Positions 62,120 through 64,000 of a stretch of DNA of 64,000 nucleotides are shown in pieces. The position numbers and the translations under genes are program-made. The first letter of the stretch is position 1. Each line of letters begins with the position of its first letter. The DNA lies in NCBI RefSeq assembly GCF_009467805.1, contig NZ_WIAY01000001.1, positions 1,444,873 to 1,508,872 on the forward strand, written 5' to 3'. The stretch is from Stenotrophomonas nematodicola (GTDB taxonomy: Bacteria; Pseudomonadota; Gammaproteobacteria; Xanthomonadales; Xanthomonadaceae). Under the pieces are notes generated by a model. That model was not told where the DNA came from and did no database searches. It was given only the letters and a program-made list of their open reading frames with translations.

Positions 62120-62168
62120 CCAGGCCGTCCTGGTCAGTCGTACCCGATGCGGGGGAGGTCGTTCCTCC
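62120..62168 (-). promoter_or_regulatory. Probable guanidine-II (mini-ykkC) riboswitch upstream of sugE
   Basis: On the minus strand two hairpins with ACGR loops: P1 GGAGG-AACGA-CCTCC (62154-62168) and P2 CCAGG-ACGG-CCTGG (62120-62133), with a 20-base linker. The tandem ACGR hairpins just upstream of an SMR exporter are the guanidine-II pattern. The CCTCC arm of P1 is also perfectly complementary to the sugE ribosome site GGAGG (near 62106-62110), which gives a simple switch: with guanidine P1 forms and the ribosome site is free. P1 has one extra A in its loop, a small departure from the usual tetraloop. Confidence 0.7.
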
Positions 62169-62178
62169 TGTGCGGCGT

Positions 62179-62184
62179 ATTTTA
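62179..62184 (-). promoter_or_regulatory. Candidate -10 of sugE
   Basis: TAAAAT on the minus strand, 11 bases before the first riboswitch hairpin, so a transcript starting here would contain the whole switch. The -35 region overlaps a perfect palindrome GACCGCCC-GAT-GGGCGGTC (62192-62210, plus strand) and has no good hexamer. Confidence 0.4.
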
Positions 62185-62191
62185 CCCACCC

Positions 62192-62210
62192 GACCGCCCG
62201 ATGGGCGGTC
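62192..62210. repeat. Perfect palindrome upstream of sugE
   Basis: GACCGCCC-GAT-GGGCGGTC with 8-bp arms, between the sugE promoter region and ffs. No T-run on either strand. It may be an operator or a REP-like element. Confidence 0.5.
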
Positions 62211-62368
62211 TGCCGGGCAGCGGGCTACATGGGATTCAGACTCGCCAGTCTGGCACTGCGTGCCGCGCATGCGCTAGAATGCGCGACTGCACTGCCGGAC
62301 CTGTTCCGTCGCGCAGCTCCAGCATCCAGCGGCCGATCCTGATCGCCCTGTCTGCGGAACGTCTCTAT

Positions 62369-62479
62369 GGTGGCCCCGTCGGCCCCTCGCGACGCTAGGT
62401 CGAAAATCCCGCCAGGGCCGGAAGGCAGCAACGGTATCGATCGACGCGGGCGCCGAGGTCAGCCGGCGGGGCCGCCACC
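62369..62479 (+). ncRNA. ffs: Signal recognition particle RNA (4.5S)
   Basis: About 111 bases. The conserved apical part is CCCGCCAGG...CCGGAAGGCAGCAACGG, the SRP protein Ffh binding site, and the 5' end GGTGGCCCC pairs with the 3' end GGGGCCGCCACC to form the long hairpin. It is followed by TTTT. A TAGAAT hexamer at 62275-62280 could be the promoter if the RNA is made as a longer precursor with about 80 extra 5' bases. The RNA guides ribosomes to the membrane with Ffh and FtsY. Confidence 0.95.
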
Positions 62480-62482
62480 TTT

Positions 62483-62869
62483 TCAGGGGTCCGGTACCGG
62501 CGTGCCCTGGTGGAACACCATCCGCCACGCGCCTGCGCGCAACCGCCGCAGCGAACTGCGCAGCACCGTGCGTTGGCGCTCGCCATTGATCACGTAGGCG
62601 CTGCGATAGCGCACCTGCGCAACGTGCGCGTCGAGCAGCAGGACGCTGATGTCCTCGGCGAGGATCTCGACCTGCGCCCGTTCGGCCGGCAGTTCCGCCA
62701 ACGCGGTGGCGCGGTCGAAACAACCGCCGGAACTCCCTATTTCGGCGAAGTCGTCATCCAGCAGTGCCGTCAGGCGCGCCCGGTCACCACGCACGACCAG
62801 GTCGTGCAGCGCGCGCTCCAGCGCCTCCAGATGATCGGCCAGCGCGCTGGGCACCCGGCCGGCCGCCAT
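62483..62869 (-). CDS. DUF4440/NTF2-like protein
   Basis: A 128-residue SnoaL/NTF2-like protein: ALERALHDLVVRGDRARLTALLDDDFAEIGSSGGCFDRATALAEL, then VRYRSAYVINGERQRTVLRSSLRRLRAGAWRMVFHQGTP, the DUF4440 pattern. No catalytic residue is certain. The 62869 start lies 2 bases after the MBL gene stop, supporting coupling; a longer frame runs into that gene. The stop codon overlaps the last T of the ffs terminator on the other strand. Confidence 0.88.
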   Translation of the reverse strand: MAAGRVPSALADHLEALERALHDLVVRGDRARLTALLDDDFAEIGSSGGCFDRATALAELPAERAQVEILAEDISVLLLDAHVAQVRYRSAYVINGERQRTVLRSSLRRLRAGAWRMVFHQGTPVPDP

Positions 62870-62871
62870 GC

Positions 62872-63636
62872 TCAGGGGTCCTGCGCGACCACGTTCGCGG
62901 CAGTCGGCGTGGCCAGCACCACGCACTCGCCGGGCAGCGCGACGCGATGGCCACGCTGGCGCAGGGCCTCGCCATCGGCGTGGCTGGCGTAGTGGTACAG
63001 CATCATCCGCGCCTGCAGCGCGCGGCTGTACTCGCGCTCCAGGTCATCCACACCGGTGTGCGACGGATTGCCGTGCAGGCCGCAGTCGTGGGCGATCAGT
63101 TCGTTGTCGTCGGCAAAGCGCGCGAGCATTTCCGGGATCGGCCGGGTATCTCCGCTCCAGGTCAGGGCACCCTTCAGGCGCAGGCCGTAGGCGGTTTCCG
63201 GCCAGTGGTGGCGCACCGGGAACACTTCCATGCGCACGCCGTCGTGCCAGAACGCGTCACCGACCACGATCAACTGGAACGCATCCCAGAAGTTGGCACC
63301 GCCCTCGGCCAGCACGTTGGGGTAGTCGGCGACCCGCCGATGCAACAGCGGCACTACCGGGGCCGGCACGTACAGGCGGATGCGCCCGCGGCGCTGCGGC
63401 GAGAAGAACGCATCCACGAACAGGCGCTCGAACCCGGCCACGTGGTCCAGATGCACATGGGTCACGAACAACGCCTGCGGCATGTGTCCGTAGTGGGCCT
63501 GGAAGGCGGTGAGCCCCTCGCCGCCGCAGTCGATGGTCAGCCACGGCCGTCCGGCGCGCTCGATCACCGCCATCGGCGACCCCAGTTCGACGGCCGACGC
63601 ATTGCCGACCCCCATGAAACGCAGCGCCCAGTCCAT
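62872..63636 (-). CDS. MBL-fold metallo-hydrolase (ribonuclease Z-like)
   Basis: A 254-residue metallo-beta-lactamase fold protein: ALFVTHVHLDHVAGFERLF (HxHxDH metal site), FPVRHHWPETAYGLRL, LTWSGDTRPIPEML and ELIAHDCGLHG, then YHYASHADGEAL for the last ligand. The order resembles RNase Z/PhnP-type phosphodiesterases, but no flexible exosite is seen. Its ATG overlaps the kdkA stop by one base (TGATG), and the DUF4440 gene follows at once. Confidence 0.92.
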   Translation of the reverse strand: MDWALRFMGVGNASAVELGSPMAVIERAGRPWLTIDCGGEGLTAFQAHYGHMPQALFVTHVHLDHVAGFERLFVDAFFSPQRRGRIRLYVPAPVVPLLHRRVADYPNVLAEGGANFWDAFQLIVVGDAFWHDGVRMEVFPVRHHWPETAYGLRLKGALTWSGDTRPIPEMLARFADDNELIAHDCGLHGNPSHTGVDDLEREYSRALQARMMLYHYASHADGEALRQRGHRVALPGECVVLATPTAANVVAQDP

Positions 63637-64000
63637 CAGTAACCCCGGTTCCAGGCCAGGTCGTAGGCACGGCGCAGCCGTGCATAGTCTTTTTCCACGT
63701 CGTCGTGGCTGCGTTCGCCGCGCAGCTTGATCAGCGAGCGCAGCAGCCGCTTGAGATTGCGCTCGCGCCAGCGGGTGGCGGGAATGCGCTGCACGCCGCG
63801 GTCGAAATCGATCAGCCAGCCGTGGCCGTTGGCGTCGAACAGGATGTTGTGCGCGTTGAGGTCGGCATGGTCCAGACCGGCGCGGTGGAACCGGGCGATC
63901 AGCCGGCCGGTCTCCTCCCAGGGCGCGCCACGGCCCGCCACCAGGGCACGGTCGGCCAGCGAGCGCACGCCTTCCAGGCGTTCCATCAGGATGGCCGCGC
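63636..64000 (-). CDS. kdkA: 3-deoxy-D-manno-octulosonic acid kinase (N terminus outside window)
   Basis: The C-terminal about 120 residues of a Kdo kinase. Catalytic loop [21 protein letters not shown] (HxDLNxxN), metal motif LIDFDRG, and the KdkA-type [20 protein letters not shown] segment. It phosphorylates the Kdo of lipid A-core in bacteria with a single Kdo. The frame is open to the end of the window ([12 protein letters not shown]...), so about half of the protein lies outside. It is first in a one-base-overlap operon with the MBL and DUF4440 genes. Confidence 0.9.
   Translation of the reverse strand, partial: AAILMERLEGVRSLADRALVAGRGAPWEETGRLIARFHRAGLDHADLNAHNILFDANGHGWLIDFDRGVQRIPATRWRERNLKRLLRSLIKLRGERSHDDVEKDYARLRRAYDLAWNRGY

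Noticed and set aside
62192-62210. Terminator upstream of sugE
   Set aside because: A perfect hairpin, but no T-run on either strand.

Overview
The window looks like a chromosomal segment of a high-GC gammaproteobacterium of the Xanthomonadaceae, most likely Stenotrophomonas. The reasons are the gene order (rapZ-EIIA-ptsH-ptsI-mgtE; pilT-pilU divergent from yggS-proC; yceD-rpmF-fabH ... fabD-fabG-acpP-fabF-pabB-mltG-tmk-holB-pilZ; dnaX-ybaB-recR) and the many short GTAG-headed palindromes that resemble the SMAG/REP family of S. maltophilia. The genus assignment is inference; no alignment was run.

Layout. 1-4.8 kb: end of rapZ, a small regulatory phosphotransferase set (EIIA of the mannose class, HPr, Enzyme I) and mgtE. 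4.8-6.7 kb: small zinc-ribbon protein, lipoprotein esterase, TPR protein. 6.9-8.9 kb (minus): algH-ruvX-pyrB. 8.9-13.3 kb: DUF4153 membrane protein, tag glycosylase, YitT protein, DUF4287 protein, alpha/beta hydrolase. 13.3-17.3 kb: twitching ATPases pilT/pilU and divergent yggS-proC. 17.3-20.8 kb: two divergent regulator/target pairs, each with a visible operator: LysR/SDR and SoxR/MFS. 20.84-21.34 kb: dense array of about a dozen palindromic repeats. 21.3-27.0 kb: secreted lipase-like and DUF4105 proteins, a LysR/SDR pair, a small membrane protein. 27.3-29.2 kb: accessory module, a secreted NucA/NucB-type nuclease followed by a SUKH (SMI1/KNR4) protein, read as toxin and immunity. 29.2-35.7 kb: small poorly characterised genes, an H-NS-like/VOC/unknown overlapping operon, and an exported PEP-synthase-like protein. 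35.8 kb: tRNA-Val. 35.9-47.2 kb: one long minus-strand fatty-acid and housekeeping cluster with perfect hairpins in several gene gaps. 47.3-54.2 kb: maf, a GT39 enzyme, and a moxR-DUF58-transglutaminase-slp operon. 54.2-57.6 kb: hit, recR, ybaB, dnaX. 57.8 kb: tRNA-Ser, followed by a restriction-modification pair whose methyltransferase 5' end carries a run of ten C. 60.3-64 kb: small genes, a CDF transporter, an acetyltransferase, sugE/gdx with a probable guanidine-II riboswitch, the SRP RNA gene ffs, and a DUF4440/MBL/kdkA cluster cut by the window end.

Most of the window is ordinary core genome. The parts most worth following up are the nuclease/immunity pair, the R-M pair with its homopolymer tract, the guanidine riboswitch with its alternative pairing, the tagged hairpin pair at 44.2-44.5 kb, the SoxR box on the MFS gene, and the exported PEP-synthase-like protein.
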